From Citrifermentans bremense R1 (lineage in GTDB: Bacteria; Desulfobacterota; Desulfuromonadia; Geobacterales; Geobacteraceae), in NCBI RefSeq assembly GCF_000426865.1, contig NZ_AUGE01000018.1, forward strand, positions 25,958-89,957: 64,000 nucleotides of DNA, read 5' to 3'. The notes beneath the pieces are model-generated. The model had not been told where the DNA came from and did not search any database. It saw only the letters and a list, made by a program, of their open reading frames with translations. Positions within the stretch are counted from its first letter, which is position 1. Every line of letters begins with the position of its first letter. This document shows positions 54,688 through 62,667 of the stretch, piece after piece. The position numbers and the translations under genes were made by a program.

Positions 54688-55275
54688 ATGCGCAAGCCAG
54701 CCCTATGCCTGATCTCGCTCGCCCTGGTAATGTCCGTTACCGCCTGCAGCAGATCGCCACGCTCAAGCTTCTATACCCTGGTTCCCCAGGCCGCTCCGCC
54801 GGCGCTCTCTCCCGCTGCGCCATCGGTTTCCGTAGGTCCGGTGACTATCCCCGAACTTGTGGACCGCCCCCAGATCGTCGTGCGCGTCGCAGAGAACCGT
54901 GTCGAAGTCCTGGAGAGCCACCGCTGGGCGGAACCTTTGAAAAGCGAGATCCCGCGCCTGATGGCGCAGGATTTGGGCCGCATGCTCGGCTCCTCCCGCG
55001 TTTCCAGCTACGGCCAGAGTGCCGGCGCCGACGCGACCTACCGCGTGCTGGTCGACATCGTCAGGCTTGAGGCTGTTCCGGGTGATACGGCGACCGTCCA
55101 GGCGCTTTGGACCGTACGCCGCGGCAACGCCAGGATCAAAGGAGAGTCGCTGGTGAGGGAGAAGGTCTCCGCCCCCAGCTACGATCAACTGATCTCCGCC
55201 TGCAGCCGGGCTCTTGCCGGGGTGAGCTCGGACATAGCCAAGGCCATCCGTGCCGATGCCGCGGCACTTCCTTGA
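54688..55275 (+). CDS. pqiC: PqiC-like outer-membrane lipoprotein
   Basis: 195 residues with a signal peptide ending in lipobox VTAC (Cys20), then FYTLVPQ and the VGPVTIPELVDRPQIVVR segment typical of the ABC-type transport auxiliary lipoprotein (DUF330/PqiC) family. It would cap the PqiB tunnel at the outer membrane. It starts 2 bases after pqiB. It closes a four-gene operon. Confidence 0.92.
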   Translation: MRKPALCLISLALVMSVTACSRSPRSSFYTLVPQAAPPALSPAAPSVSVGPVTIPELVDRPQIVVRVAENRVEVLESHRWAEPLKSEIPRLMAQDLGRMLGSSRVSSYGQSAGADATYRVLVDIVRLEAVPGDTATVQALWTVRRGNARIKGESLVREKVSAPSYDQLISACSRALAGVSSDIAKAIRADAAALP

Positions 55276-55450
55276 TTGGGAACTCTCCCCGTGGCACCTG
55301 CCCCCACCCCCTAAACCCCTCCCGCGAGAGGAGGGGGAACCTGACGATGATACAATAGGGGCTTTGCCGGTCAGGAGTTGCTGAAGAAAACAAACACCTG
55401 TTCAGACAGCCGGGCAGCCTTGCTGTTCTGCAGCCCATCAGGAGGGAGTC

Positions 55451-56434
55451 ATGGTCATACTTGCTGGAGACGTCGGCGGGACCTCCACCCGGCTAGCCTA
55501 CTTCGAATCCGCTGCAACCGGGCTCGTGGTGCTGGCCGAGGGGCGCTACCAAAGCCAGGAACACAGCAGCCTCTCCGACATCGTGCGCCGCTTTGCCGCC
55601 CAATCCCGTCTGGATGCCGACAGGGCCTGCTTCGGCATAGCGGGACCGGTCATCGACGGGCGGGTAAGGACCCCGAACCTCCCCTGGAACATCGACGGCA
55701 GCGAACTTGCCCAAGCCTTGGGCCTAGGCCAGGTGCGCCTGATCAACGATTTAGAGGCCAACACCTACGGCATCGCGGAACTGAAGGCCCAGGACCTGCT
55801 GACGCTCAACCCCGGAGTGGCGGACTCCACAGGCACCATAGCCGTAGTTTCCGCCGGCACCGGCCTTGGCGAATCGCTTGCCTACTGGAACGGCTCCTCT
55901 CACAGGCCGCTTCCCAGCGAGGCGGGGCATGCCGACTTCGCAGCGCGCAACGAGATCGAGGCCGATCTTTTGCTCTACCTCCAGGCGAAGCATGGCCGGG
56001 TCAGCTACGAGCGCGTCCTGTCGGGGCCCGGGCTCCTCGATATCTACCGCTTTCTCAGGGACAGGCATTACTTCCAGGAGGATGAAGCCATCATTGCCGC
56101 CATGAACGCGGGAGATGCCCCTGCGGTCATCACCCGCGCCGCAATGGACGGAAGTTGCCCCATGTGCAGCAAGGCTCTCGATATCTTCATCGCAGTGTAC
56201 GGTGCCGAAGCCGGGAACGCGGCTCTCAGGTTTCTCGCCACCGGCGGAGTCTATCTTGGCGGAGGGATTGCGCCCAAGATCCTGGACAAGCTGCGCGGGG
56301 CTTCCTTCATCGTTGCTTTTACTGCAAAGGGGCGACTTAGCTCTTTGGTACAAACAATTCCGGTGCACGTCATATTAAATGAGAGAACAGCACTGCTAGG
56401 TGCGGGGAGGGCTGCTTCAATCTCATCCAGTTGA
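55451..56434 (+). CDS. glk: Glucokinase, ROK-unrelated (Glk) type
   Basis: 327 residues. The ATP phosphate motif is GDVGGTSTRLAYF (about 6-18), with the catalytic Asp in LINDLEANTYG (about residue 100) and further motifs SAGTGLGES, EAGHADFAARNE (glucose-binding) and LSGPGLLDIYRFL (about 197). Together they match the E. coli Glk family. It phosphorylates glucose for glycolysis. AGGAGGG precedes ATG 55451. It looks monocistronic. Confidence 0.94.
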   Translation: MVILAGDVGGTSTRLAYFESAATGLVVLAEGRYQSQEHSSLSDIVRRFAAQSRLDADRACFGIAGPVIDGRVRTPNLPWNIDGSELAQALGLGQVRLINDLEANTYGIAELKAQDLLTLNPGVADSTGTIAVVSAGTGLGESLAYWNGSSHRPLPSEAGHADFAARNEIEADLLLYLQAKHGRVSYERVLSGPGLLDIYRFLRDRHYFQEDEAIIAAMNAGDAPAVITRAAMDGSCPMCSKALDIFIAVYGAEAGNAALRFLATGGVYLGGGIAPKILDKLRGASFIVAFTAKGRLSSLVQTIPVHVILNERTALLGAGRAASISSS

Positions 56435-56579
56435 CCTTATCTTTTCACTGTGAACTGTCGTTGTCTTCTTTGTTAACGTGAAGCAGCCACACAACCCTTC
56501 CACCCTGTTTACATTAAACGCTCTTTCTGCTTTTTTCTTCTAATAATCTATCTTCCTTTTTTTAATTTATACTTTATCG

Positions 56580-56619
56580 TTGACAATATTTCTGTGTCTG
56601 CTATTAATCGGACAATATT
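56580..56619 (+). promoter_or_regulatory. Promoter with direct-repeat operator before the Ros/MucR gene
   Basis: TTGACA at 56580-56585 and ATTAAT at 56603-56608 with a 17-base spacer. GACAATATT occurs at 56582-56590 and again at 56611-56619, bracketing the -35 and the start-point. Ros/MucR proteins bind AT-rich DNA and often repress themselves, so these direct repeats are candidate autoregulatory sites. Confidence 0.6.
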
Positions 56620-56640
56620 ACTTACAAAGGAGGATAGTAG

Positions 56641-57201
56641 ATGGCGACTTTGGTAGAGATCGCAGCGCAACTCGTGTCATCGCACGCTTCCAGCACTCCG
56701 ATGACTTCAGACGAGCTTCTCGCAGAAATAAGCAAAGTACATGCAGCGCTCAAGAGCCTTGAAGCAGGAGAAAGCATAGAAGGAATCGATGAAACCAAAC
56801 CTTCTGTCAGCATGAAGGAAGCCTTCAGGAAGAACGAAGTGGTCTGCCTGGTATGCGGCAAAGGCGGCTTCAAGACCCTTGCCCGTCATCTCAGCACCGC
56901 CCATGGGATGAAGCCTGGCGCCTACAAGAAACAGTTCGGCATCTCCAGCAAGCAGGCGCTCTCCGCAAAGAGCTACTCCGAGGCGCGCAGGAAGATGGCC
57001 CAGGACAGGGGCCTTGCCGACAACCTGGCCAAGGCGCGCGAAGTCCGCATGGCTAACATCGAAGCCAAGAAAGAGGGCGGGGTCGCCGGCGTCAAGGCAG
57101 CAATGCCTGCCAAGGCTGCAAAACCTGCAAAGGTTGCCAAGGCTGCAAAGGCTCCCGCCAAGGTAGGCAGGCCCAAAGCCGCTGCCAAGGCAAAGAAATA
57201 G
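56641..57201 (+). CDS. Ros/MucR-family zinc-finger regulator with a histone-H1-like tail
   Basis: 186 residues. Residues 1-135 match the Ros/MucR family; the finger is Cys69-x2-Cys72 with His83 and His88 (CLVCGKGGFKTLARH), followed by the conserved MKPGAYKKQFG. The last 50 residues are almost only Ala, Lys, Pro and Val in AAKPAKVAK-like repeats, as in H1-type histones, which should bind DNA non-specifically. MucR relatives act as nucleoid-associated silencers. AAAGGAGG precedes ATG 56641. The tail is longer than usual for the family. Confidence 0.9.
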   Translation: MATLVEIAAQLVSSHASSTPMTSDELLAEISKVHAALKSLEAGESIEGIDETKPSVSMKEAFRKNEVVCLVCGKGGFKTLARHLSTAHGMKPGAYKKQFGISSKQALSAKSYSEARRKMAQDRGLADNLAKAREVRMANIEAKKEGGVAGVKAAMPAKAAKPAKVAKAAKAPAKVGRPKAAAKAKK

Positions 57202-57220
57202 CAGAACCAGAAGTTTGTAA

Positions 57221-57253
57221 AAAAAGGCCCCTCCTTTAGAGGTGCCTTTTTTT
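57221..57253 (+). terminator. Intrinsic terminator after the Ros/MucR gene
   Basis: AAAGGCCCCTC and GAGGTGCCTTT form an 11-bp stem with one mismatch and a 5-base loop, followed by a run of T residues. Confidence 0.85.
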
Positions 57254-57393
57254 GTCATGACGCTTTGTAAGAATCTCTAGCCCGCGAAGGGGGGCAGGGG
57301 GGATTTACATCAGTGTTAAGCAGTAATGACATAGTAATAAATGTTGGTATAGTATTGCCTGCTTTTAAAATCTATTTTCTGGAGGCCTATCCT

Positions 57394-58053
57394 ATGCGGA
57401 AACTGTTGATTGTTGCTCTTGTTGCATTAACCGCTGTACCGTCCTTTGCTGCAGATGAAAAGAAAGCGGAAGAACTGAAGACCTTTTATGCCATAGGGCA
57501 GGTCATGGCTCGCCAGCTAGGCGTCTTCAGCCTGGCACCTGACGAACTGACCCAGGTGAAGAAGGGGCTTGATGACGGCATCGAAGGGAAGTCGCAGGTG
57601 GATATGGAGGCCTACAAGACGAAGATCCAGCAGCTCGCCGTCGAGCGTCGCAACGCGCAGGGCGAGAAGCTTGCCGCACAGTCCAAGGAGTTTGTTGAAA
57701 AAGCTGCCAAAGAGAAGGGTGCTGTGAAGACTCCCTCCGGTCTCATTTACAAGTCGCTCAAGGAAGGGACGGGGGCCAGCCCGGCTGCCACCGACAAGGT
57801 GAAGGTCAACTACCGCGGGACGCTGATCGACGGCAAGGAGTTCGACAGTTCCGCCGCAGCAGGCAAGCCTGCCGAATTCAGGCTGGACCAGGTCATCAAG
57901 TGCTGGACCGAAGGCGTGCAGAAGATGAAGGTTGGCGGCAAGGCACAGCTTGTATGTCCTCCTGACCTGGCCTATGGCGAGCGCGGTTCCGGGATCATCC
58001 CTGCCAACGCCACCCTGATCTTCGAAGTGGAACTTCTTGACGTAGTCAAGTAG
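57394..58053 (+). CDS. Exported FKBP-type peptidyl-prolyl isomerase (FkpA/Mip-like)
   Basis: 219 residues from ATG 57394 (TGGAGG 9 bases upstream): signal peptide MRKLLIVALVALTAVPSFA, an N-terminal helical dimerisation domain (about 25-105), and an FKBP domain (about 118-218) with VKVNYRGTLIDGKEFDSS, GKPAEFRLDQVIKCWTEG and ANATLIFEVELLDV. It folds periplasmic proteins by prolyl isomerisation. A PROMOTER-like ATGACA-16-TATAGT at 57326-57353 lies upstream, in an AT-rich leader. Starting at 57313 would bury the signal peptide. Confidence 0.93.
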   Translation: MRKLLIVALVALTAVPSFAADEKKAEELKTFYAIGQVMARQLGVFSLAPDELTQVKKGLDDGIEGKSQVDMEAYKTKIQQLAVERRNAQGEKLAAQSKEFVEKAAKEKGAVKTPSGLIYKSLKEGTGASPAATDKVKVNYRGTLIDGKEFDSSAAAGKPAEFRLDQVIKCWTEGVQKMKVGGKAQLVCPPDLAYGERGSGIIPANATLIFEVELLDVVK

Positions 58054-58108
58054 CGCTTCTCGGGTAAAGCTTTCTTTCAATATGAAAAATTTCTATTAGA
58101 ATTTTTCG

Positions 58109-58137
58109 TTGACAAAAGAGGGCGGCTGCACTATAAA
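58109..58137 (+). promoter_or_regulatory. Candidate promoter upstream of tRNA-Met
   Basis: TTGACA at 58109-58114 and TATAAA at 58132-58137 with exactly 17 bases between. It lies about 78 bases before the tRNA. An AT-rich stem GAAAAATT/AATTTTTC at 58084-58108 just before it may end the FKBP transcript. Confidence 0.65.
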
Positions 58138-58214
58138 GGAAAACTCTTGAGGCGCAGAAAAGAAGTTGCTTATAGGGCAGTAGCTGTTTGACATTATTAA
58201 GAATTTTAGAGCTT

Positions 58215-58291
58215 GGCGGTGTAGCTCAGTTGGTTAGAGCATACGGTTCATATCCGTAGTGTCCGGGGTTCGAGTCCCTGCACCGCCACCA
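58215..58291 (+). tRNA. tRNA-Met (anticodon CAT), elongator type
   Basis: A 77-base cloverleaf: acceptor GGCGGTG/CACCGCC, D-arm GCTC/GAGC, anticodon stem TACGG/CCGTA with loop TTCATAT, and T-arm CGGGG-TTCGAGT-CCCTG. ACCA is encoded. G1-C72 and no run of three G-C pairs in the anticodon stem exclude an initiator. A lysidine-modified tRNA-Ile (CAT) cannot be excluded. Confidence 0.93.
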
Positions 58292-58298
58292 TTAATAG

Positions 58299-58333
58299 AA
58301 AAAGCCTCCCGATTTCGATCGGGAGGCTTTTTC
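58299..58333 (+). terminator. Terminator after tRNA-Met
   Basis: AAAAAGCCTCCCGA and TCGGGAGGCTTTTT form a perfect 14-bp stem with a 6-base loop and flanking A/T runs, so it could work on both strands. Confidence 0.93.
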
Positions 58334-58449
58334 GCGTTTGATACTCTGATCCGCCATCCATATCGGACGCGAAATGCCAAGGCGATTGCAGCAGGGGGGA
58401 AGGCTGTTACGCTCTTAGCCTGCAAAATTCTGCGCGTGGAGGCCTAACT

Positions 58450-58764
58450 ATGGATCCAGGAAGAATCAGCACCCAACTGCGCTACAACAAGTCCAGATCT
58501 TTGTCCCGCCGCCGCGGCATAGTCGGCCTTTCCCTTCTCGCCGCGGGCTCCATGGGGCTCATCGCCCTTTACCAGGCAGGCATCATACGCCACATCCCGG
58601 AACCGCCGCTCCCACGCTTTGACGCCGACAAGGTAGTTGCCTCGGAGGAGGCCTATGCCGTCCTCCATACGCCGGATGCGCCACACCTCCCTCCTGGTTT
58701 TCGCTGCGATATCGAGACAGTCGCAGTCATGTCGGCGACACATCCAATTATTCAAATTTGTTGA
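58450..58764 (+). CDS. Small single-helix membrane protein, possibly truncated
   Basis: 104 residues with a basic N-terminus (LRYNKSRSLSRRR) and one strong transmembrane helix (about 24-46; GIVGLSLLAAGSMGLIALYQAGII), followed by RHIPEPPLPRFDADKVVAS. This segment resembles the N-terminus of small vitamin-K-epoxide-reductase-associated membrane proteins of about 190 residues. After about residue 85 the sequence (GFRCDIETVAVMSATHPIIQIC) no longer looks like that family, hinting at a frameshifted or replaced tail. The family link is a memory-based impression, not tested. Confidence 0.55.
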   Translation: MDPGRISTQLRYNKSRSLSRRRGIVGLSLLAAGSMGLIALYQAGIIRHIPEPPLPRFDADKVVASEEAYAVLHTPDAPHLPPGFRCDIETVAVMSATHPIIQIC

Positions 58765-58899
58765 CTAGCGTGTACAATTGCTTCTATCTTTGCAGCCTCT
58801 CCTGACTTCCCGAACGTCCCTCTAGTTCCGAGCAGAGTCATGAAGAGCGATGTGCAAACCCGGCTAGGCCCATCGGGCCGTACCCGAAAAGGAGGCATG

Positions 58900-60771
58900 A
58901 TGAATACGCTGTTCACGATGTTGATGCTGCTGGTGACGGCACAGGCGTGGGGATTCGACGCCAAATCTCAGTGCGTAATCTGCCATGGAGACAAGGGGAA
59001 GATGGAGTCTCTCGGCGCCGCGTCGATGTACCTGGACCCGGCCCAGGTTGATCGTGAAGTGGCGATGGACGGCGCCACTTGTGCCGATTGCCACCTGGGG
59101 GACTCTTCGCAGCCCTCGAAGGAGGCATCGCACAAGGACATGCTGCGTCCTTTCGTGGTCGGAGTAGGGCCAAAGGTCAAGGGGCAGGCAGTTTCCCGCG
59201 CCGATGCAGGGGCTCTGCAGCTGATCGTTCCTAACGGAGACGGCATGGACCGGATGCTGCCGGAAGGCGATCCCAAGAAGCTGGAGGGGCTCGGGGTAAA
59301 GATGCTGACGGGAATCGAGTGGCACGACCGCGATCGCGAAACCCTCGCCTATGCTCCCAAGGTTGCCGAGCAGACTTGCGGCAGGTGCCATGCAAAAGAG
59401 GTGAAGGATTACAACAGTTCCGCCAAGGGGCTGCTGAAACATCAGCGTGCCTATCGGAAGTGGGCCGAGACCCTTCCCGGACCGCAGAACTGCGGCATGT
59501 GGTTCGGGCAGAACTACGAGAATATGAAGAGCCAGACTTCGGTACCTTTCACAGCCGCACAGAATGCAGCCACGGATCGCAGCTGCAACACCTGCCATCC
59601 CGGTTGCAACGACTGTCACTACAAGCCCTTCACTGGCAAGGGGCGGCATTCCTACGGCAAACCCGACACCGACAGCTGCTACGGCGGGGGGAGAGCGAGC
59701 ATCTGTCATGCGGGACCTATGGACCGGCGTCGCGGTGCCGGATACGTCCGCGGCGAATATGCCTTTCCGAGCAACCTGCCGCGAGGGGCCCATATAAAGG
59801 CCGGAGTACAATGCCTGGATTGCCACAAGCCGGTGAACCATCAATTCGGCCACTTAGCCTCTGACGACGCAAGAGGGGCCTGCGCCAAGTGCCATGCCGA
59901 CATCGTCAAGGCTGTGCAGAGTTCGTCGCATAGCAAGGTCGATTGCGCCGCTTGCCATATAACCGTCTCCGGCGCCTACCAGTACACCTTCTGGGGTAAG
60001 GGAAACTTTGCCGGCGTGGAAACGCCTTACGGAAAACATAAGGAGTACTACGGCACCAGGGACCTCCCGACCCTGATCAAGAATGCCTCTGGCCGCTGGA
60101 TTCCCGTAAAGCCGTATCCGATGGCGGTGCTGAACCAGACGATGGAAGTGGGACCCACCGGGCTTTTGTTCCGCTCCATCCCAAAAAGAAGCGTTCCCGG
60201 CAACGTCCGGATAGGTGAGCCTCCCGCATTCGAAGTGTCCCGCGCCGCCACCGATGTCAATGACGCCTTTATCATCGTCGGCACCCGCAGTGATCTCCCC
60301 TCCGGCAACAAGGCGATCCTCTGGGTGCAGATGGACAAGCTAAGCCACGCCCTGGGCCAGCCGAGAGGATGCGCCACCTGTCACGACTCCCACGCGCAGG
60401 TCGGAAAGTCCGAGTGGAGCTATTTCGAATCAAAGGACGTAGCCAAACGGTTTAAAGGGAGCTACACGGTAACCGCTGACAAGAACGGCATCAGGTTCAG
60501 CGACACCGTATGGGAGACCCCGATCATGGCAGCCAATCGCAAAGTGGAGGACATAGCGCCATTTGCCGTGCTGCCCAAAGACGCCTGGGATGTGAAAGGT
60601 ATAGACCTCTCCATCCCCTTCGACGAGAAGAAGACAGGGAAGGAGAGGGGAGAGCTTGACAAGTTCTTGGCCGAGCTTGGCAAGCGGAAGGGTGGCGATG
60701 AGCTGCGAAAGATCAGGGTGATCGCCTACCACAACCTGGAAATGGCGCAGAAGATGCTGAAAGCCCTGTAG
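58900..60771 (+). CDS. Exported multihaem c-type cytochrome
   Basis: 623 residues with a signal peptide (about 1-18). Nine CxxCH haem sites are seen: CVICH (25), CADCH, CGRCH, CNTCH and CNDCH close together, then CLDCH, CAKCH, CAACH and CATCH. A tenth possible site is CYGGGRASICH, a CX8CH spacing. It is presumably an electron carrier in the periplasm or at the cell surface; no known Omc name can be assigned. GGAGG lies 4 bases before ATG 58900 and only 1 base before ATG 58897, so 58900 is preferred. Confidence 0.9.
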   Translation: MNTLFTMLMLLVTAQAWGFDAKSQCVICHGDKGKMESLGAASMYLDPAQVDREVAMDGATCADCHLGDSSQPSKEASHKDMLRPFVVGVGPKVKGQAVSRADAGALQLIVPNGDGMDRMLPEGDPKKLEGLGVKMLTGIEWHDRDRETLAYAPKVAEQTCGRCHAKEVKDYNSSAKGLLKHQRAYRKWAETLPGPQNCGMWFGQNYENMKSQTSVPFTAAQNAATDRSCNTCHPGCNDCHYKPFTGKGRHSYGKPDTDSCYGGGRASICHAGPMDRRRGAGYVRGEYAFPSNLPRGAHIKAGVQCLDCHKPVNHQFGHLASDDARGACAKCHADIVKAVQSSSHSKVDCAACHITVSGAYQYTFWGKGNFAGVETPYGKHKEYYGTRDLPTLIKNASGRWIPVKPYPMAVLNQTMEVGPTGLLFRSIPKRSVPGNVRIGEPPAFEVSRAATDVNDAFIIVGTRSDLPSGNKAILWVQMDKLSHALGQPRGCATCHDSHAQVGKSEWSYFESKDVAKRFKGSYTVTADKNGIRFSDTVWETPIMAANRKVEDIAPFAVLPKDAWDVKGIDLSIPFDEKKTGKERGELDKFLAELGKRKGGDELRKIRVIAYHNLEMAQKMLKAL

Positions 60772-60823
60772 CCTCTTTGCCTTTTTCCCTTGACCCGTCT
60801 ACCGCTTCACACTTTAGTCTTGT

Positions 60824-60845
60824 TTTTGTCACGGCCATGACAAAA
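60824..60845. promoter_or_regulatory. 22-base dyad upstream of the small protein/MerR pair
   Basis: TTTTGTCA, six bases and TGACAAAA form perfect 8-bp arms. It lies 22 bases before the 59-residue protein gene and 45 bases behind the -35-like TTGACC at 60790. Size and symmetry suit a dimeric regulator; the MerR protein two genes away is the natural candidate. Confidence 0.6.
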
Positions 60846-60867
60846 TCAACGGCGAAAGGAGTGAGAT

Positions 60868-61047
60868 ATGAAAAACAAGGTAACGGTAGAGGAATGGGTG
60901 AAGAGGTTCCGGGCCATCGGCCTGGATGACTCGGTCATGCATAAGTGGCACGAGCTGTTCGAGAACGAGAACCCGGAAGGGCATCAAAGTTTCCTGGAGT
61001 GGCTTGGCCTGCCGGCCGAGAGGATAAGGGAGATACGTCAGCAGTAG
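60868..61047 (+). CDS. 59-residue protein homologous to the C-terminal domain of the adjacent MerR regulator
   Basis: Starts at ATG 60868 after GAAAGGAGTGAG and ends at TAG 61047. Its helical sequence (VTVEEWVKRFRAIGLDD, KWHELFE, FLEWLGL) aligns along its whole length with the last 58 residues of the MerR protein (VTVDKEAWVEMLRAAGMDE, RWHTEFE, FLLSLGI). Shared residues include the W-H pair and the spacing of Gly and Leu. It has no DNA-binding part. It may bind the same ligand, or compete with or titrate the regulator. A hairpin terminator separates the two genes. Confidence 0.85.
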   Translation: MKNKVTVEEWVKRFRAIGLDDSVMHKWHELFENENPEGHQSFLEWLGLPAERIREIRQQ

Positions 61048-61056
61048 GTTTCAACC

Positions 61057-61092
61057 GGAACGCCTCCAGCTTTACAGGAGGCGTTCCTTCTT
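61057..61092 (+). terminator. Terminator between the 59-residue gene and merR
   Basis: GGAACGCCTCC and GGAGGCGTTCC form a perfect 11-bp stem with a 9-base loop, followed by TTCTT. It could attenuate transcription into merR. Confidence 0.85.
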
Positions 61093-61109
61093 ATCTAATC
61101 GAGGTGACA

Positions 61110-61619
61110 ATGTTTCGCGTTACTGAGCTGGCACGCATCTTCGGCCTCTCGCGCAGCACCTTACTTTATTATGACCGGATCGGGCTGTTGACGCCGTCCG
61201 GACGCAGCGAGGCCGGCTACCGTCTCTATTCGCAGAGCAACCGGGACCGGTTGTCGACCATCTGCAGCTTCCGCCAGGCCGGGTTGAGCATAGAAGACAT
61301 CCAGCGTGTCTTAGCAAAGGAAGAGGATAGCAACACTGCCATTCTGAACCGGCGCATGCGTGAACTCAGCGAGGAGATCCGCACCCTGCAGGTCCAGCAG
61401 CATTTACTGGGAAAGATGTTGCAGGTTCAGTCGCAGGGAGAACTTCCCGTTACCGTCGACAAGGAGGCATGGGTCGAAATGCTTCGCGCTGCCGGAATGG
61501 ATGAAGCTGCCATGAACAGGTGGCACACCGAATTCGAGCGCCGGGCGCCCGAAGCTCATCGCCAATTTCTGCTGTCCCTTGGGATATCAGAAGAAGAGAC
61601 ACTCGCCATTCGGAAGTAG
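61110..61619 (+). CDS. MerR-family regulator with a 60-residue W-H effector-like domain
   Basis: 169 residues: winged-helix domain (FRVTELARIFGLSRSTLLYYDRIGLL, residues 2-27; YRLYSQSNRDRL), a coiled-coil helix (about 80-105) and a C-terminal helical domain (about 110-168). That last domain is the one that exists alone in the 59-residue protein just upstream. No metal-binding cysteines are seen, so the signal is probably organic or a protein contact. GAGG lies before ATG 61110. A longer frame from 60945 would run through the terminator. Confidence 0.88.
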   Translation: MFRVTELARIFGLSRSTLLYYDRIGLLTPSGRSEAGYRLYSQSNRDRLSTICSFRQAGLSIEDIQRVLAKEEDSNTAILNRRMRELSEEIRTLQVQQHLLGKMLQVQSQGELPVTVDKEAWVEMLRAAGMDEAAMNRWHTEFERRAPEAHRQFLLSLGISEEETLAIRK

Positions 61620-61649
61620 TCGGTAGAAGGCTCCGACGGCAAAGCAACT

Positions 61650-61860
61650 GCATCGCACGCGGATTTTGCGGATGACAGGATATGACGGATTAATCTCTCG
61701 CCGGCCAACCGGATGAGGGTCTTTCTTTACCAGAAGGTCGTCGATCTCCTGCACCCTTTTACCACTGCCCTTCCACATCCTCGGTTAGTGATTAAGACGC
61801 GTTTAGCTTTAGCTTAATCCGTAGTTATCCGCGTCATCCGTTTAATCCGTGTGCTATGCC
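61650..61860. repeat. Inverted pair of a dispersed ATCCGTGTGC(T/G)ATGCC repeat
   Basis: 61811-61860 is a forward copy (TTAATCCGTAGTTATCCGCG, CATCCGTTTAATCCGTGTGC). 61650-61696 is the same element in the opposite direction (CATCGCACGCGGATTTTGCG, TGACGGATTAAT). Two more forward copies lie at 62921-62970 and 63031-63080. The pair forms a potential large stem. No gene fits between 61620 and 61948. Confidence 0.7.
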
Positions 61861-61948
61861 TGTATTGCCTTTCATGTTTTTTTCGATTCCTTCTTGCACC
61901 GGCAACAGTTGCTGCTAAGATCATTGGAAATCTCTAAAGGAGGAGCGC

Positions 61949-62575
61949 ATGGACTCTATCTCCAATTTATCCGATGCCCAAGTTGTCCCATTAACGACGC
62001 AGCTGATGACTGTGCTCACCAAGAACCCTTCTTTGTATGGTAGGGTGATGGGGGTCTACCCGACCTTGGAGGAACTCAAGTATCTGCACGAGAACCACAT
62101 CGCCACCCTCAACGACCCGAGCAGCGGAGAGCCCGAGAAGGTGATGGAACACCAAGCGAAGCGGCAGTTGCTCAACCGGAAGTTTGGTGCATTCCATTCG
62201 GCGGTAAAGCTGGCCGCCACAGACGACCCGAGCCTGCTTGCCACCTTCGGCCTCAGCCAACCCAAGGCGAAAAAATCAGCTTCCCCCGCGACCGTGAGCA
62301 GATCCGAAAAGTTGAAAGCTGTCCACGGGGACATCTCAGGTGAGATATTCCTGAAAGGTGTCCCCATCAAATACGCGAGGAGCTATGACATCGACTATTG
62401 CGAAGGGGATCCGTCTCTTGAGGAGAGTTGGAAGCATCACAGCGTGGTGGCGCACGCATCGAAAATGAAGGTGACGGGCCTGACTCCCGGGAGGGTCTAC
62501 TGGTTCCGGGTAAGAGGGATCGGAGCAAACGGCCCCGGTCCGTGGTCACCGTACGCGTCATTGATGGCAATTTAA
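61949..62575 (+). CDS. Fibronectin type III domain protein of unknown function
   Basis: 208 residues. Residues 1-100 are helical, without a recognised family (a pattern of PLTTQLMTVLTKNP and AVKLAATDDPSLLATFG). Residues 115-205 form one FN3-like beta-sandwich with the telltale end VTGLTPGRVYWFRVRGIGANGPGPWSPYAS. No signal peptide or anchor is seen, so it is probably cytoplasmic. AAAGGAGGAG precedes ATG 61949. Similar helix-plus-FN3 proteins are found in Geobacter genomes by my recollection, without known role. Confidence 0.75.
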   Translation: MDSISNLSDAQVVPLTTQLMTVLTKNPSLYGRVMGVYPTLEELKYLHENHIATLNDPSSGEPEKVMEHQAKRQLLNRKFGAFHSAVKLAATDDPSLLATFGLSQPKAKKSASPATVSRSEKLKAVHGDISGEIFLKGVPIKYARSYDIDYCEGDPSLEESWKHHSVVAHASKMKVTGLTPGRVYWFRVRGIGANGPGPWSPYASLMAI

Positions 62576-62667
62576 GCTTAAAGATGTTACCGATCCCCTG
62601 GCAGGTTCCAAGCCTCCAGGGGATTTCTTCGCAGTTCCCCTCACCAGAGATCCTTTCTCACCCAAAT

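Noticed and set aside
58215..58291. Initiator tRNA-Met
   Set aside because: The acceptor has a G1-C72 pair and the anticodon stem lacks three consecutive G-C pairs.
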